NCBI GenBank assembly: GCA_024195585.1 | Contig: SWBL01000169.1 | Coordinates: 1-64,000, forward strand | Length of the DNA: 64,000 bases | DNA from: Aureobasidium sp. EXF-3400 | Lineage: Eukaryota; Ascomycota; Dothideomycetes; Dothideales; Saccotheciaceae | Reading direction: 5' to 3' | Shown here: positions 8,935 to 20,388 of the stretch, piece by piece | Position numbering within the stretch: position 1 is the stretch's first letter | How the letters are laid out: every line of letters starts with the position of its first letter | Program-made: the position numbers and the translations under genes | Notes under the pieces: generated by a model | What the model saw: the letters and a program-made list of their open reading frames with translations, nothing else | The model's database searches: none | What the model was told of the DNA's origin: nothing

Positions 8935-10842
8935 ATGTACGCTCCTCTGAACGTCGCTCGCTCCAACACTCGATATAGGCATATCGTTGCTACCGTTGTC
9001 TTGTTTGTTATCTCGGTTCTACTATATACTCTTTCCTTCCCTTCAGATCACCATCTTCCTGCACATGTTCTATCTACTACCAAGGCTTCACCGTCGACTG
9101 GCTCCATTCAATCCGAATCTCGACCCTCATCCGTGAGACCGACACCCTCTAACGATGCGACCATCGACTTCCGTAATCAACGCGTACCATGTCTAGGCCC
9201 TAGAGGAAGACTCATGTCAGAGAGTTACGATGACCAGCTCCATCCAGCACACTTCGAAAACGTCACCTACCCACCACCTCTAAGTGGCTCGTACGAAGCC
9301 CTCGATCTGGACAAGTCCTGGCTCACGGCTGCTGAAAGATACGGGCCATATGGTCTTGGAGAAGATGAGGAAAATTATACCAGGATTCGAGTTGACTGGT
9401 CCACCATCAATTGGGCAAACTTACAGAACAACTGTTCCCAGTCCAACCACGAACGGCTTCGTGATGCATACGCTTTTGACAACGGCCATCCGAGATTCAC
9501 ATATCGCGAAAGGTCATGGTCAGAGAAGTGGTTACCTTCTTTCTTCACGACTCCGGACATCAATCCAAGACCAGCCACCCAAACATTCCACCGTTCCGCC
9601 ATCGTTGTTCGCGTATGGTCTACGTACAAGTACCACCCCGAGGATATGTGGAACTTGAGGTCGCTCGTCGCAGAAACTGCTCTTGCAACTGGTGGAGAGT
9701 ATGCCGTCTTTCTTCTGGTCGATGTGAAAGATAAGGAGGCAGGCATCCACAAAGATCCAGAAGCATACGATCGTGTTCTTCGCGAATCAGTTCCTTCCGA
9801 GTTTCAAGATATCGCTGTTCTTTTCGACGACACTCTGCTAGAAAGCTGGTATCCTGATGTCGGCGAGCATTTACCCATTATGCAGATCATGCAGCCTATG
9901 CAGATTTTTGCTCAGTTTTATCCCGAATTCGATCATTACTGGCAATTGGAGGTCGACTCACGCTTCTTGGGACATACTGGAAATATGCTTGACAAGTTCT
10001 CGGATTTTGCCAGAAATGAACCGCGCAAGCAAGCTCGAGAGAGAGCATCGTGGGCATACATGTCGGATTACCACGGCTCATATGATGACTTCTTCAACAC
10101 GATTGACGATGTACTTAATGGGACCTCTTCCGTATGGGGCAATGTCGATATCCACGACTTTGATCCTATTGGCCCTAAACCACCTGTTGATGATCCTTGT
10201 GAAGAGCCGTTCCTATGGGGAGTGGGTGAAGAGGCCGACTTGATTCTCCTCAACACCTTGGAAGATGCTTCTCGCGACGAGGACTGGATTTTCAAAGGCT
10301 GGCAACACGGCTTCTCCATGGGTTCGAAGCTGCCCGTGTACGTCTCGGTCGTTGCCCAAGGCCGCGCAAGCTGGAATCTGCTGAATGCAGTCCATCACGC
10401 CCAAGCACATGCAGGCATGCGCATTCCTTCAGAAGCCACACTGCCCAGCTTCGCTCTTTGGCATGGCCTCAAGATCAGTGGCATACCTCTCCCGGTGTAT
10501 CAGTGGCCTGGGCGCGACCGCCATGAAATGGAGTTTGCACTCAACGGAGGCGGTCTGGATGCTTTCCCTGATGCCATTGCCAATGGTCCTGCACGCTATC
10601 GCGGTAGTTCAATGGGGTTCTTCACTAACGGCATGAGCTGGCAGTGGTGGACGACCTTGCCTGAAGATCTAGCGAACCCCTGGTATATCAACGAGATCGA
10701 CAACCCTATACTCCCGGATATGCTACTCAACGAAGGTGGTAATCTGTATGCCCCTCAACTTTTAATTCATCCACGGAAGACAAACGGCAAGAAGCCAAAG
10801 CATCCTGGACAAGAAGATGAAGATGAGGAGGATGTGGAATAA
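8935..10842 (+). CDS. DUF3405 family type II membrane protein
   Basis: Uninterrupted 635-codon frame from an ATG at 8935. There is a short cytosolic N-terminus, one TM helix (about residues 17-36), a Ser/Pro-rich stem, then a large lumenal-type domain. The order of conserved blocks fits fungal DUF3405: the MWNLRSLVAETALATGGEY region, ESWYPDVGEH, PEFDHYWQLEVDSRF with a D-containing motif near residue 341, and WGVGEEADLI. The topology and the acidic motif suggest a Golgi glycosyltransferase-like enzyme, but no activity is established for the family as far as I know. The C-terminus is Lys then Asp/Glu-rich. It is convergent with the MFS gene. Confidence 0.88.
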   Translation: MYAPLNVARSNTRYRHIVATVVLFVISVLLYTLSFPSDHHLPAHVLSTTKASPSTGSIQSESRPSSVRPTPSNDATIDFRNQRVPCLGPRGRLMSESYDDQLHPAHFENVTYPPPLSGSYEALDLDKSWLTAAERYGPYGLGEDEENYTRIRVDWSTINWANLQNNCSQSNHERLRDAYAFDNGHPRFTYRERSWSEKWLPSFFTTPDINPRPATQTFHRSAIVVRVWSTYKYHPEDMWNLRSLVAETALATGGEYAVFLLVDVKDKEAGIHKDPEAYDRVLRESVPSEFQDIAVLFDDTLLESWYPDVGEHLPIMQIMQPMQIFAQFYPEFDHYWQLEVDSRFLGHTGNMLDKFSDFARNEPRKQARERASWAYMSDYHGSYDDFFNTIDDVLNGTSSVWGNVDIHDFDPIGPKPPVDDPCEEPFLWGVGEEADLILLNTLEDASRDEDWIFKGWQHGFSMGSKLPVYVSVVAQGRASWNLLNAVHHAQAHAGMRIPSEATLPSFALWHGLKISGIPLPVYQWPGRDRHEMEFALNGGGLDAFPDAIANGPARYRGSSMGFFTNGMSWQWWTTLPEDLANPWYINEIDNPILPDMLLNEGGNLYAPQLLIHPRKTNGKKPKHPGQEDEDEEDVE

Positions 10843-11425
10843 GTGCTCTGTTCTTGTTATACCTCATTTGGTGTTCTGAGGTATTTTGGGAAGTTACGAC
10901 TGACGTTTTCTGTTTTTCATCGTGCCTTACTTGCATTCAAGGCACGATGCTTTGGGTATTAGCATGTTCTGTTTTTGTTTCTTGTTTCCAAGCGGGAGTT
11001 TTGGTAGGACGAGCCCTGTTGGCTTTTTGTTTGGTTTGCATCAGGATTATTTCCTGCACAAGGCTTTCGCGATAGTATGTATTCAACATTTCCCCATATC
11101 AAACCCGTCTCCTATGCAGCTGGCTATGTGCCCCTTCCTCTATATATACATGTTGTGTTTGAATGGTCGCAGATAGATACAAGTTGCCAAACGCCTTCCG
11201 TGATGTTTTGTTACACGTTTTGAGAGACTATAAATTTTGTACAAGAATAAACTATGCTTCAGGGCCCTGAAGCCTTCAAGCTGATAGTTGAAGCGCATGT
11301 CGCCATAGTTTCCACGAGCCCTAGGAGGTAATAATTCCAGAAACCATAGGATCATAGGATGTGAGCCTTATCACCAGGACCAGAATAGGTTGCTTCAGAG
11401 TTCTAGTTGGCTGCAGAATACTTGT
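10843..11425. other. Convergent 3' flanks
   Basis: Shared 3' region between the DUF3405 gene (+) and the MFS gene (-). It is T/A-rich with TATATATACATGT near 11143. No gene or structured RNA is recognised. Confidence 0.5.
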
Positions 11426-13097
11426 TCAGTAAACGTTGGCCAGTTTACTGCGTCTCCTGAGAATAGGTCCAAAGAAGTAAAGGATATACACCAAAGCAAC
11501 CAGAGTGAGCGAGATGAAAGCCAGAGTCGCGAAAGCCCAAGTCGATCCCATATTCTCAAACATGGCAACACCAGCATGACACATAGCAGCCGCGATCAAG
11601 AACGAAGGGATCAAGAAAGCAGCCACAGCAGATCCAGCGACATTGCTATACGTATCGCCGAGGTAGTTTAGCATTCCCAACCAGAGCAAAGGATCACAGA
11701 ACCCGAGTACGCCTCCAGCGACGATAGGGGACCAGTATGAAGTTTTGCCGTTGGAGGTGAAGGCGAACCAGAAGAGGGTGATGGGGAATAGCCAGACGGT
11801 GACCAGAGAGGTAAGGAAACGGGCTTCGGGACGGTGCTTGCCGTGCTTGATGCGGTCTTTGCGGAAGAAGTATGTTTGTACAGGCACAAAGGCAAACATA
11901 ACGGTGACTCCGACGCAGAAGTTGAGGTAGGAGAGACTGGCACCGACGTAGCTGAGGCCGTTGTTGTCGACGAAGACGGCGAATACACCATCGAGGTAGA
12001 GGAAGAGCAGACTATAGATTCGTCAGTAGGCTGAATGGAAGAAAAGAATAGGGCTACTGACCCATATGCGAAACCGTTGTAGAATCCGAGGAAGATGACG
12101 ATGGGCTCGGTCAACATGATACGCAATGCCATTGTCAAGACGAAGCGGATCTCTTGGAATACGTTGACCTTGGTCAGTTCGGCAGCGACGACCTTGGCGT
12201 TGGGGTCATCGGTGTTGCGCTTCTTGACTGCTCTCGCAATGACCACAGATGGAAGCGTCTCGGGCATGAAGCACATCGCGAGTGCAAAGGCACCACCCCA
12301 GATGATGTTCATGTAGAAGACTGACGTTTCATGTTAGCAAGTGGGAGGGGAGTAAGATGGAGGGTTGATGCGTACTCCAGCGCCAGCCCATGCTTGAGTT
12401 GATGCCAATCCATTCACCGATTGGTGAGCCCAGACTTGCTCCGTAGTTGGAACTCAAAACGAAGAGGGCCATTGGCTGACCAGCACCATCTTCGGCCTAC
12501 ACACTGATTGTAAGCAAATTGATTAACAGTTAGCACCAATCTGTGACCACATACACCGAACAGATCAATGATAGTTCCAGCAACATTTGACAAGGCAGTA
12601 GATCCAGCAACACCGACCAAGAAACAGAAAATGATCAACATAGGCAGGTTATACGCCAAAGCACAGCCAATGTTGAAGATTGCATAAACCAGGATAGATC
12701 CAACATAGACCCATTTACGACCTCCAAGATCCGACAAAGGTCCAAGGAAAACAGGTCCAACCGCAGTTCCGATGATAAACATTGATTGGCCAAGCGTCAC
12801 AACCTGTGTCGTACTAGGGAATCGTTCTTGGATGAAAGTCTCGACCGAGACATACATAGTCGAAGTCATGGTGACATAGACCTGGAGTAAACAGTAGACG
12901 GTGATGACGAACCACTTCTTCCATAGCGACCAGTGCATGGGATGCGCTGCATCAGTCTCCTTGATTTTCTCCAGTACATCCAGAGGCGTTGTGTTAGAGG
13001 CTCTGCGAGCCTCTAGATCAGAATGTAGAGGTTCACTGTGAGCAGAAGACGGCGCTGACCCACGCTCCTTCTCCTGTTCCGCCATCACACCGGTCAT
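11426..13097 (-). CDS. MFS drug/polyamine-type transporter (DHA1-like)
   Basis: Four exons (12555-13097, 12376-12496, 12062-12320, 11426-12011) join in frame to 502 aa. The introns are 58, 55 and 50 nt, and the third uses a GTCAGT donor. A hydrophilic N-terminus of about 60 residues is followed by 12 predicted helices. MFS motif A between TM2 and TM3 is visible (GPLSDLGGRKW, about 119-129). The layout matches fungal DHA1 proton antiporters (Flu1/Tpo1-like), which export drugs or polyamines across the plasma membrane. The substrate cannot be read from sequence. The upstream flank also carries the downstream end of the CPS1-like gene. Confidence 0.9.
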
Positions 13098-13860
13098 TGT
13101 CTTCTAGGAGCTTTGTGCACGTACACACAATTGAGTCCAGAAAAAATTCTTTGCCGTTGCGATCCGAAAAAGCCAGTTGAAACGCCAGAGATTGATATTC
13201 TTGAGATGTTGGATAGCTGTCAAAGGCAAGACCCAGGGAGACCAGTCCACTCAAAGGAGGTCGTTCGTCTTGTTGTCTCTGAGCGCACAGATGGCGAATT
13301 GGCCGGTTGACAAGGCTACAAAATTCATATTTCGTTTCGTTCACGATGGGATGTGTAATAGTGCTCTGCACGGATCATGGTTAGCAAACGGGACCCTGAC
13401 GGCGATGACGTTTCGGAACTGGCCAAGCCGAGGCTTGAGCAAGCCTTTGCTGCTTGACATGCATCTTTATTTTTGTGAACATGGAGAGATATCGAGATGT
13501 TGCAAGACATTGCTCGGTCAGAGTTGGGATGTAGAGCTTGGTAAGTTTGGTCACATGAGATTGCAAAATACCGCGACTTCCATCTGTCAAGAGCGATGCA
13601 TCAACCTGCTCATTTGCGCCTGCCAAGAGAGGTAGAAGCCGAGCTTCGCGGTAAGCTTTTGTTGACTGCATTTTTTTTTCTTTTCTTTTATTTCCATCAC
13701 ATTTGGAAGGCCTAAAACTACCGCCTTACATCTCCATGGCTAGAATGTCAAGATCTTTTGACACTTGGGAAGACGTGTTTGGATATACAGATCTGAATTT
13801 TGATCGGCGTCTTGCTTGACGTGTATCATCTATATACTATCTTCTCTTTACAACATCCAC
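13098..13860. other. MFS promoter region
   Basis: Contains a polypyrimidine tract (13670-13696, mainly T). A 152-codon plus frame at 13177-13635 begins with TTG, has no domain and is not called. Confidence 0.5.
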
Positions 13861-15673
13861 TTACTCGAGCTCGGCCTCGTCCATGTTGCGAATGAACAAA
13901 GAGAACCAGCTGACGGTGTTGACATGGTTCTTGATAGAGACTCTCTCGTCAACAGTGTGGATGTTGCCCAGTCCGCTTGACTCGCCATCGTAGCCGGGAG
14001 CGAAACGGAAGATATTTCTTGACAAATCCCAGTAGTACTTGGTATCAGTATTTCCGGTCATAATTCCAGGTGCAGTCACGACGTGGCTGCCATACAGGGC
14101 ACGAATGGTACCAGAGAGAACACTGTATGCGGTCTCTCCGTCGACTGATGTGGGTGTGACAGGAGCAGGCTCAAGAACACGTTCGAACGCAGTGAGCGAG
14201 ATAGACGAAGGTGTCTCGGTAGTGTTGTCGAAAGCATGCAGAGCAAGACCGTACTTCTTTGCAACATCCTTAGCGAGGCCAGTGATCTTGGAGTGAGCAT
14301 CAGCAGGGTGCTCTCCAACATTGATGCGGTGGTTGACGATAGCTTGAACGCGTTCAGGAAGAGCGTTAACCTTGACACCACCACCAATAACATCAACGGC
14401 GATCGAGGTCTGCATCAAGTACTGAATGGCAGGGCCTGCCTTAGCGGCCTCGATTGCGAGCAGGTCAGGCTTTGCCTTGCATTGGCTTGAAGCCTTGTCG
14501 AGTGCCTTGGCGAGCTTCTTGGGGAACTCAGGGGCATGTTCAGCTCCACAGTGCAGCTGGCCGAGGTAGGGATTCTTTCCATCAAGACGAAGAGGGTACT
14601 TGTCGGCCTCGATCAGAGTGATCAACTCACTCATGACACCAATAGCAGTGTGGTCTGGGGGAATTGAGGAGTGACCACCGGGCATACGAATAGTGATAAC
14701 AACATCAGTGTAGCCCTTCTCGGCAACGCCAGGAGTGGCCATCGTGACACCCCAGACGTCATCGATACCAGCACCCTCGTCTACGATGACAGCAAGAGAA
14801 TCGGGACCATAGCGTTCGAGAATGAAGGGGGCGAGCTTGCCGGCACCTTGACCGCCACTGATCTCCTCATCGAAGCCGAAGGAGAGGAGCACGGTTCTAG
14901 CAGGTGTGAAGCCGGCATCGAGAAGCAGTTCGATGGACTCGAGGATCGCAATAAGCTGGTTCTTGCAGTCAGATGAGCCACGACCCCAGATCTCCTTGCC
15001 ATCGAAGAATCCAGACCATGGAGGGTGGGTCCAAGCATCGAGTGTGGCATCAGGTACAGGAACGGTATCTTGGTGAGCCATGAGCAGGGTAGGCTTCAAC
15101 TTGGCATCCGAACCTTGCCAAGTGTACACAAGTCCGTGAGTGTTGACCTTCTCAACCTTGAGGTGCTCGTAGACAAGAGGGAAAGTCTTCTCTAGGTATT
15201 CGTGGAAAGGGAAGAAGACCTCCCATCTCTTGTCTTCACCAACCTTGCCCAGGTCATCGAACGATTGAGTGTCAATTTGGACAGCACCCGAAAGACGCTG
15301 GATAGATGAGTTCTGGAAAGCAGGCGACTTGAGGTAGGCATCCATGTTGACCAGCTCATCACTCTGCTGGCTAGGCACAAGAGGCTCAACCTGAGGACAT
15401 TGCGATTTCTGGTGATGGTGGTGCTTGCCATGCTTTCCGTGATGCTTCAAAGGCAGCTGAGGAAGCACAAAGGCCCAATGAAGGAGAGCAACTAGAGCTG
15501 CACATGATGTGATCTGTAGCACTTATTAACTGACGTGGTCGTTTCAGAGCCAACATATCAAGACACACAAGTTTGATGGTTCCCCAGCGAGAGCTCTTCT
15601 TTGCTTGTGCACGCTGTTCGGAGATATCGTTTACGACGGGGAGCGACCCGATGAGCTGCTGCTTCTCATCCAT
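13861..15673 (-). CDS. CPS1: Carboxypeptidase S-like vacuolar M20 peptidase
   Basis: Exons are 15569-15673 and 13861-15513 (585 aa). The 55-nt GTGTGT...CAG intron falls in phase 0 and joins a 35-residue cytosolic tail to a signal-anchor (about 36-54), a His-rich linker and the M20 domain. Zinc-site motifs are intact: MAHQDTVPV (H182, D184), GRGSSDCKNQ (D217) and FGFDEE (E251/E252). This is the architecture of yeast Cps1, a type II membrane carboxypeptidase sorted to the vacuole that releases C-terminal residues from peptides. The ORF-only start at 15522 is GTG, which supports the spliced model. Confidence 0.93.
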
Positions 15674-16581
15674 TTTGTCGATTGATTTCAGACAGAACAG
15701 ACGGAGGAATGAAGAAACAATCAAGTATTGAAGAGCAGCAGTGGCTGTGTACCTTATATCATCATCCGCCCCGCAGATGGCACGACCTTCTGCTTTTGAA
15801 CAGAGGGCGGGTAGGAGATAGGCCAAAGATAGCCGATGTAGCCGATCATTATTGAGTGGGGAAACCCCCCATGATCCTTCGGCATGAATTCTCGCGAGTA
15901 GGGAAGGCACCCAACAAGCAACAAGCTCAAGTCATCTCTGGAGTCTGCAGCAGATACGTCGCTCTCGTGATGTACATCAATAATCAATACTGCACCAGGA
16001 GAAATGGGTGGCAGGTCCTAGGGACATGAACCCCAGCACTCGACACACTATGCCTGCTCAATTTCATCACTTCCTGGTCTTCAAAACCTTCTACCATTAG
16101 AGATCTCCTCAGGCGAGTACCGCCCATAGGAGTCGGTGATAATCTCGATGGTGAGATGGCGTCTCTGACGAAGCAGAAGTACTAGGACAGGTCGTCGACG
16201 ACCTGATCAGCGAAGGTCCGATCAGTGAAGGATACAACGTCGTGCTTAGATGTGAGTGCAGCCGCTACGATGGGTCAAAGGATCCCTCCCCATCATAGGT
16301 TGCAGTCCAGCTTTCATTCCGAAAGGGCGGCTGTTGCAAGGAAGTCGCGCGAATGAGTTACTACATCTGGAGAATACTTATCAATGTTAGCGCTTGTTTA
16401 TATGATGCACTATCCTGAAGTTCGGCCACGGATGATTTTGCATAAATAAAGAAGATGAAAAGATAGTAAGTCAAGCACATGGTATAAATCAAAAGTGACC
16501 AGCTTGGAATAGGATCAAGAGAATTTTTGAAAAGGGTATCCACATCAGAAGAAAATTAAGTATCGTAAAAGGGGAGATGTC
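15674..16581. other. Intergenic region with a weak coding-like patch
   Basis: At about 16090-16290 two plus-strand frames carry protein-like segments that would need a frameshift to join. One includes VLGQVVDDLISEGPISEG, which ends at TAG near 16290. No family is recognised, and the patch is too short and broken to call a gene. Confidence 0.35.
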
Positions 16582-18152
16582 TCATGCAATAAGCAACCAG
16601 GCTGTACCACCCATGATGAAAAGAACAACGGCAGCAGTTATGGCGCCCGCGCCAGCCTTGTCGCCTAAGGTTATAGGCGTGAGGTGAATTGCCTGACCGT
16701 TTGAAGATGATGTACCACTAGTGCCAGTTCCTGCATTGGGGTCACTCTTACTGGTACCACCAGAATCTGATGTGTATGGTGGCTTCAAAGACACGACGTT
16801 CATCATGTTTGCCTGAATGACACCCAATGCGCTCATCTGTTCGCCCACACCGTAGGTGCCGTCCCAGACGGTGCTATTCCATTTACGGCCACAGGTAACA
16901 GAATCAGTTCCGCCATCGCACTGACCAGCAGCACCTTTAGCAGAGGGCGCTAGGAGGTTGAAAATTCGGTCGTGATATACGGGAACAAGTTGTGCGGTAA
17001 TGGCCATCCACTGAGAGAGATGGGCTTTGAAGGAGCGCTGATCGACGTTGCAGTTCCCAAGAGGTTCGCAAGTCGTCTCGACCATGATGTTGGGTCCCAT
17101 GCTCGCAGGGAAGAAGTTGTTGGCAGTCGTGTTCAACATGCCGTCGATACGGGTCAGCCAGGCTGCTTCTTCAGTCTGTGAGAAGAAGGGTCAGTCGAGT
17201 ATGCAACAAATCAGTCAGAGAAAAACAAACGTGGTTGTACATGTAGGAGAAAGCGGCCAGGAAGACGCCATATGTGTAGGACCATTGCTCTCTGCTACCT
17301 TCAGAACAGTTGTTCGTGGTGCCTGCGCCATCGAGAATTGTATACTCCTTGGCATTCCACAAGGCCGAGTCCTCGTACCAGTCCCAGACCTTGTTGGCCC
17401 AGTCGACGTATGTTTGGTTGCCAGTGTAGCGACCAAGGCGAGCAGCAAGCTGGAAAAGACCTCCGTTGGACACAGAATTCTTGTAGTTGTAACCGACGTT
17501 GAACGAGAAGATCTGCCAACGGAGGCCACCGCCACATGTTTGCGAGTCCCATCGTTCTGTTTGTTCGTTGAAGACGGCTTGTGCTAGCGAGAGCCATGAG
17601 GGAGAACCTTCCGGAGGGTCTTCGAATCCGACTTCGGCGGCTGTCATTGCAGCGAATGCCCAGAAGACTTGATCATCATTTCCCTAGCGAGGTCAGCATG
17701 CTGTAGAGCAAGCCGTGTATGTGCGTTCTCCTCACCAAGCTTTTTGTCTGGTTGGCGGGCATGTAGTCGTTGTTCTCGCCAACTTGGTGGAGCATGGCTT
17801 GCTTGACTTCGGCGTTGTATGTTGTGTCTCCAGTGTAGTACCAGTATTCAACCATCTCTCCAAACATGGCGCCAGCCTCCCACCAGTAGTATGGGTCGGG
17901 CAGGTTTCCCGGCACGTCTCCTGTGTTGTTGCCCGTGTAGTACTTCATCAATCCGTGTGCGACTTGTGACGAGACTTGTCTGATCGAGTCTGTGCAACAC
18001 ATTGGTCAGCCTTGGTCGAGTGTGCAAACGCGTGCAGGTCTTGTTCACTCACCTGCACTGGTGGGATCCAGTGTCAGAGCACTGGTGTATGTTGCGCAGA
18101 GGCATAACAAGACTGTCTGCAACAACCGTTGCGATAATGTCGAACGTGCCAT
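16582..18152 (-). CDS. GH76 alpha-1,6-mannanase-like GPI protein (Dfg5/Dcw1 family)
   Basis: Four exons (18053-18152, 17736-17989, 17231-17683, 16582-17175) give 466 aa with consistent phase. A signal peptide (about 1-25) is followed by the GH76 domain, including WWEAGAMFGEMVEYW and the catalytic-pair motif GNDDQVFWA (D121-D122). The C-terminus is Ser/Gly/Thr-rich and ends in a hydrophobic tail typical of GPI attachment. Family members act at the plasma membrane or wall and are thought to transfer GPI-mannoproteins onto wall glucan through cleavage in the GPI glycan. Paralogues are common, so it should not be equated with Dfg5 or Dcw1 specifically. Confidence 0.92.
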
Positions 18153-19065
18153 AGCGACACGCAAAAGAATGTATGGGGTAAGTGAAGGAAGAGAAGAAGG
18201 AGGCAGATTAGGATCCAGGGCGAGGTAGCGGCGCTACTGCATTACTATACTTACTTAGATGGGCCCATTGATTGATGGTGATTGACAAGCGCCATACGGC
18301 AAGCTTTGATCCCAAGGGTTCGCCATCCGCCCAAGAGGGCATAAGGCTGCATCACCATGCAACAAACGTTTCGACCCACACATGCCAAAACGGTGTGTTC
18401 CTGGTGTGTTTCCTGGGCCACGCGGCAGCCTCTTCCGACTGGAAATTGAGCAAGCTTTTGGGTCGTGGTTCTGGTCTTCATGTGTGGCTTCGTCAGGGGG
18501 AAGCTTGTCAAACAACTTCTCCTGATTCTGACGCCGTGTCGGGCTTGATTTGCTGATCTGTCACACCCAACACGCATCAATACGGTGGGCAATCACGAAT
18601 CGACCATCACTGGTTTGATGATAATTGGATGACTGTCCAGGAATCGACTGAAGGAAGCTGAAACAATCCATATGCAGGCACGTGCACGGCCGCTCATCTT
18701 AAAACCATAGCCGACTCCGCCTCAACGACTATCTTCTTCCCCGTATTCTCGTATGTTCTGCAATATGCAGGAGATTGCTCCATCTGCACACTTATATGGG
18801 GGCGCACATGGACGAGTGCTAGAACCAAGTGCTTATAAACATCTCATGTCCCGGGATGGACCATTGGTTTACCCTTCGCGTACTTGCGATCTGGCGCGTG
18901 AATTCACCTGTCACGTTCATGACTCTCGAAAAAGATCCAGATCACCTTGATCGATTTCCAGCTTCGTATGATTTCGATTCCACTTTCGGCATACGCTCAT
19001 ACCTGCCCATTCCTCGCTCAACAAGACTCAAACATATTCCTCTACTCGGCTCCAATCGACCAGGC
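18153..19065. other. Intergenic, promoter side of the GH76 gene
   Basis: Only short overlapping frames on both strands. No RNA gene or repeat is recognised. Confidence 0.5.
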
Positions 19066-19697
19066 TTACTTTGGCAACGGAATGGTTGCGTAAGATGCCA
19101 TGGCCTTCTTATTTGCCTCGGGAGTCATAACCTTGCCATCACCGATGTACTTTGCCAACAACTTGAAGTAGTTGACATAGAACGCCGGAGTAAAGGTGTT
19201 GACGAACTTGGCCTGCTTGTCCGTTGGATTGGAAAAGGTGTGAGGTGCTCTTATTGGCACGACAACGTAGTCACCAGCGTGCGCGTCAACTGTCTTTGTC
19301 GGTTCTGATGCCGTAGTCGTATACCAAGTAAATCTGATGGTTCCTTCGGTCACTGATGGCTGTTAGTGACGAGTGCGTTGGGTCAAGGGTAGGCTAGAAC
19401 ACACCCAAGAAGGTTTCATCATGCATCTCATGCCAATGTGGTGGTGGACCAGGGGTATTGGCAGGGACAGTCAGTTCGACAGTGCCAATTCGGTTATCTG
19501 TCGAGTCAAGCGTGAGCCAAAAACGAAGCGAAGTCATGAGCAGGATATTGCTTACCTGTCCTCGAACCATCTTCCATGATTCTAATCGTCAATTGACCCA
19601 GAGCAAAAGTCTCGCCCTCTGTGGCAGGGACGAAGTTGATCGGCACCTGAGGAATCTCGCCTGACACATCAGGACCTTCTGCTTCAATGCTTGCCAT
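19066..19697 (-). CDS. Single-domain cupin protein
   Basis: Exons 19556-19697, 19405-19497 and 19066-19352 give 173 aa. Introns are GTAAGC...CAG (58 nt) and GTGTGT...CAG (52 nt). Cupin motif 1 is PPPHWHEMHDETF (H68, H70, E75), and motif 2 includes VPIRAPHTFSN (H116), so the metal-binding 3-His/1-Glu set is complete. Small fungal cupins of this type include quercetinase-like dioxygenases and isomerases. The reaction cannot be assigned. The gene is divergent from the proline dehydrogenase gene and shares about 690 bp of upstream DNA with it. Confidence 0.85.
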
Positions 19698-20388
19698 GGT
19701 AAATTGCTTAGGTCAAAAGATGCAAGTCTTTGCGATTCTTGATTCTCGGAGGTAGAAAGACGTGTTGTTCATTGAGCATCAGCGTTCGAGGTTGGTCGGC
19801 TCAACCAAAATGGAGGTGTCAGCATCATCTTCGGACCCCGCATTCGAACCAACCACCTCGAGCTCCTGAGACTTGAGCGAAGGACAGCGTCCACGAGCGT
19901 CGTAGTTTCCTTTTCTCTCTCGAGCTCGTCTATGTTCATCGCACTCGCCATTCGCAAAATGCTTCGAGGCTGATTAGGAATTTGCTGACTTTCTTCCCCG
20001 TCGCCGTCAAAAGAATGGACGCGACTACCGAAGATGGAGCCCAGTCACGCAACAACCACAACATTCACGTTTACCCGTCTTTGTAGTCTCCAGAGACATG
20101 ACCAAAGAGATATTATTGCAGAAGGTCTTTTGCTTTTTCATCTGTTTGGGTTATTCATCCAACTTGGCCTTATCAAGGTTGATCGTGGTGCTTCGGCTGA
20201 GGCCAAACCCCGCACCTTACCCTCCGCCAAACATCACGAGGACTCCTCGATAGGGATGTTTTGGACCGATAGCAACCGCCTGTAGCCGTTGATACTGACC
20301 ATCCTTGAGCAGTAGATATCAAGATACCCTCTCCTGACCTGACTGTTCACAGAACTCTCCACTTTGTTCCTTACAGCAAACCGAAAGC
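19698..20388. other. Divergent promoter between cupin and PUT1-like genes
   Basis: Shared upstream region of two diverging genes. ATG-started short frames (19769-19957 minus, 62 codons; 20034-20285 plus, 83 codons) have no support. The minus-strand GGTTCGAATGC at about 19850 resembles a tRNA T loop but has no tRNA around it. Confidence 0.5.

Noticed and set aside
13177..13635. 152-codon plus ORF in the MFS promoter
   Set aside because: TTG start, no domain, overlapped by minus frames.
19835..19900. tRNA-like T loop (GGTTCGAATGC on the minus strand)
   Set aside because: No acceptor or anticodon arm can be built around it.
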